Shown here: piece by piece, positions 58,465 through 64,000 of the stretch
Layout of the letters: every line of letters starts with the position of its first letter
How positions within the stretch are numbered: the first letter of the stretch is position 1
NCBI GenBank assembly: GCA_022605955.1
Contig: JAKCOZ010000021.1
Location: 14,682,161-14,746,160 of the forward strand
Direction of reading: 5' to 3'
Length of the DNA stretch: 64,000 nucleotides
Source of the DNA: Rallus limicola
Lineage: Eukaryota; Chordata; Aves; Gruiformes; Rallidae
Notes under the pieces: generated by a model
Database searches by the model: none
What the model saw: only the letters and a program-made list of their open reading frames with translations
What the model was told of the DNA's origin: nothing
Position numbers and translations under genes: made by a program

Positions 58465-61283
58465 AAAGTCACAAACAGAACTGGGTTTTATTACGAAACA
58501 ACCCTGCCAGTACATAAAGAAGTTCTGTCTGCAAAATACATTTCCTGAGGAAAGTAGATCACAGTATTCGTTTGCACAGAATAACATGTAGCCTGCTATA
58601 ACTTTCAATGTGACTCTTTATTATTTAAATATTAACAGTATTCCTTCACATAAACAAGTACTCAGTCATCACGTAACCGACACACAAACGACAAAATAAA
58701 TATACAAGAGCACAGTTCTTTTTTTTTTTATTTTTCCCCCCCAAGACTTAAATATTAAATAAATAATAAATACAGAATTTTTCATCTCCTGTTATCAGTG
58801 CCTGAAACAATATGAATGAAAAAGAAAGGAAAAACAGAAAAGAAAAGAAAAAAAAAAACAACAACAAAAAAACCTCTCTTCCCTGGTGCCCCTGTCCCCA
58901 CAAAAAAACAAACCAAAAAATTATCAAAATGTCTCAGTTATAAAATATCTTTAAAAAAATTCCCGTTGTTAAAAGAATAAATAACAAAATATATAAAAAA
59001 TAACTTGGTTGCATCAAAATTACAAGTAGGAGTTGTAGATAAGGGTTGGGTGTTTTTTTTTCCTTTTTTTTTTTTTTTTTTGGAATATCTTTTTTTTTTT
59101 ATGGTCAAAAGTTTTCATTTTTAGCTTTTTTTTTTTAATTTTTTTTAATTTTTTTTTTTTTTTTTGCTTCTTTTCTCTTCTTTTCTATGGTGCGGTGTCC
59201 AGTTTAAAATAAGTATAAAATCAATAAATAAAAAAAGTTAAATAAATAGCAAAAAAGTTAACATAAGGTGTTGTAAATATAAATTACATACATCTTGCCA
59301 AAATTAAATAATTTACAGGATAATTAAACTAACTACTTTATTAATTTTTTTTTTTTGTTGTTTTCCTCTCTTTCTTCCAGGAAGTGCAATTTCTCTACTT
59401 TTAAATACTAACTGAATTGCAGTCACAATCAATTTGGACTCTATTTACATGTTGAGAACGTTGTGTTTTTAACACCTCAAATTTCATTTTATTTTATTTT
59501 ATTTTATTTTTTTCCCCCCTTTCTTTTGTTATTTTTTGCACTTGGAATGGGTTCTTAAAATAAGTGAACTCCTGGAGTCTGATCCTGCAAACACTTAAGC
59601 CTGTGGATAAACCCACTTGTGCCAGCTGCCCTGGTGAACTCAACGGGCAAGTCAAGCCGCTCGTGAGCGTCAAGGCCGGGCCCAGTGGCCGCTGCACTCA
59701 CTGGGAAGCTTTTCACTGGCTTTGCCTGAAATTGGGGATTACGCCCTAAATATCTGCAGGATTGGGCTCAAAATGACACCACAGGCTTGTCTTTAGTGTG
59801 GGTCAACAAAATGCTCCCCCCCTCCACCCCCACCTCCACCCAAGCTCTGCCTGCCCCAGCGCAGGGTGTGGGTGCTCCCCACGCTGAGACCCCTCAAGGG
59901 GGGGGGGGGGGAATTAACCCCTCTCTCTGCTTCCAAAGCGTGTTTGCAGCAGGGGGGCAGCGAGCTCTGGGTGGGAGTGAGTGTGGAGGAGAGCCAAACC
60001 CACGGGTCCCAGCCGGCTCCACGCGCGATGGAGCGGGCGCTGGAGAGCAGCGTCGCAAAGACATTCACCGAGTTGTTCTTTAAGTGCACAGTGGGCTGCG
60101 TGGGCCGAGCTGCTTATACAATGCTTCTTTGGAAGAATACCCAAAAACCTGAATACTCCTGGTTTTTTTCTTGGGGTTTTTTTGTGGTTTTTTGCAATTT
60201 CACTCAGAACATAGAACTCCAAACCAAAAATTACCCCCTCGCCCTGTGGATACCTGTAAGAAATGGGCTGCTGATTCACAGCAGGTAAGCACTTTGCTGG
60301 CCATCAATTAACATCTCCTCCTTTTCTTGGTGTTTTTTTTTTGTTTCTTTTTCTTTGTTGTTCATCACAATCTCAGATGATGTACGGTCTCTGGACTGGC
60401 AGTACTGCGCCACTGTTAAGGATGATCACAAGAATGAAAAGAACCAGAACTTTCATCAAACAGACTCCCAAAAAATCATATACACCGGACCATGACACGT
60501 TAAAGAATTCTTCTGTATGAAATATCTGGTATTGGCCTATTCATAATAGCTATTCTCATATTTAAGACAGACAAAGGAATACTGTAGTTGCAAACTCCAA
60601 AAGCTTCCCTGAGAACCTTTTTTCCATTGCGCTTTCCACTGGAGATCCAGAACTGCTCTTCAGATTTCTTTCAGAAAATAAAAATAAGCTACTTTATAAT
60701 ACTTCAGAGTTCCCATACCCAGTGGATATCTGAACACCTCGGGGTTGGGAGGCCCAGCACAGGTTCAGATTTACAGGTAGCTTGCAGCTCCAGCACTTGT
60801 AGCAACATAGAACATAATTCATGTGTGAGTAGGTGATCTGGACATACAACCATAGACAACATGAGGGTTTAAGCCAGTCATACGCTAGTCTTGGATCAGA
60901 CAAGACCCTGTTCTTGTAACATTTTAACCGTTGGATCAACTTTGGAAGAGCATGGCTACTCAGGAAAGATGCCTGCTCTTCACCAGCTAACAAGCCCCAC
61001 AGCCTAATGGAGAACTTAACCTTCCATCCTGATCTACCTCACGGTCCAGGTAGAAAAATCCTACTTTTCTCAAGAAGGTCCAAAGTTAAGTAAACGAGAA
61101 CACTGAGTTCAGTCAGTTCCACGTCTCAGAAATGGCCTCTTGGTTACGTTTTGGTCCTTTTTTTTTTTTTTCTTTTTTTTTTTTTTCATACATTAAACAA
61201 GTTTTCTAACTTGTAAACCTGAATACTTGGAGGGAAAGTTCCATCTTACAGTCTGTTTGCTTGCTCGTCTCCATCCCACGGCA
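58465..61283 (-). other. MYT1: Probable MYT1 3' UTR
   Basis: About 2.8 kb of AT-rich, CR1-free sequence follows the MYT1 stop. It contains long T-tracts on the plus strand (A-tracts in the transcript), notably at 59046-59168 and 61159-61186. Minus-strand AATAAA hexamers lie at 58622-58617 and 58492-58487, the latter followed by GT-rich sequence suitable for cleavage. A CR1 copy ends about 145 nt beyond it. The extent is inferred. Confidence 0.55.
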
Positions 61284-63632
<2,349 letters not shown>

Positions 63633-64000
63633 CTGCAGGAGAGAAGGTGTGAGCAGTCAACAAACACTCACAGGAGAAGAAAAAATGTTGGGTTTTCTGC
63701 TGAGTTCATCCTCAGATGTTGTGTAGACATCACTGCTTACAAAGTCCCCACCTTTGCTTTCACATCCTCTAAACAGGCTGTGCATCTTGCCTGTTCTTTT
63801 ATTCTTTTTATTTTCCTAGTAAACATTTTTGGCATCATAGTTCAATGATACTTTCTAGGTCAATATGTAAATGCAAAAGCCAACGACAGCACAGCAGTTG
63901 GAGTCCAGCACCTCCACGCACCCTGCAAGGTTGATTACCCTGAAAACTCTGGTCATTCTCTCCAATCCTGAGTTTGGGAAGATGCCAGCTGGTAGTTCTA
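63633..64000 (-). other. MYT1: MYT1 intron, continuing beyond the window
   Basis: This is unique sequence upstream of the exon at 63529-63632. No further exon or recognisable repeat is seen. Confidence 0.7.

Overview
This is nuclear DNA from a bird. The main evidence is the repeat content: more than twenty CR1 non-LTR retrotransposon copies from several subfamilies, in both orientations, and no mammalian SINEs or LINE-1. Several CR1 copies of two subfamilies are nearly identical to each other. That suggests recent CR1 activity, as reported for Piciformes (woodpeckers and allies), but I cannot fix the species from the sequence.

Three spliced protein-coding genes lie on the minus strand, so each reads from high to low coordinates. 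(1) A peroxidasin-family gene, about 738-29063: seven coding exons giving the signal peptide, LRRNT, five 72-nt leucine-rich-repeat exons and the LRRCT. Its Ig, peroxidase and VWC parts would lie left of the window. (2) PCMTD2, complete: five coding exons at 35948-43378 that join to 362 codons plus stop, with a likely non-coding first exon in a CpG island near 45.4-46.2 kb and a long repeat-free 3' UTR down to about 32.9 kb. (3) The last three coding exons of MYT1, 61284-63632, with a long AT-rich 3' UTR reaching about 58.47 kb. The rest of MYT1 lies right of the window.

The most interesting point is the neighbourhood. From memory of the human genome, PXDNL-PCMTD1-ST18 lie in that order and orientation on 8q11, PXDN-MYT1L lie together on 2p25, and MYT1-PCMTD2 lie on 20q13.33 with no peroxidasin. 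Here a peroxidasin sits beside PCMTD2-MYT1, in the same order and orientation as the 8q11 trio. The gene also carries a mixture of PXDN-like and PXDNL-like residues. It may therefore be a third peroxidasin ohnolog, kept in birds and absent from the human locus.

Other structures are a 7 x 81-bp minisatellite in a peroxidasin intron (1997-2563), a probable solo retroviral LTR (5295-6480), an 88-bp unique flank plus CR1 block that occurs twice (54.57-55.16 and 57.74-58.32 kb), a CR1 whose end lies about 7 nt from a MYT1 splice donor, and several microsatellites. I see no tRNA, rRNA, CRISPR or prokaryotic features. The three genes are not an operon; they are linked by ancestry, and each appears to have its own promoter.
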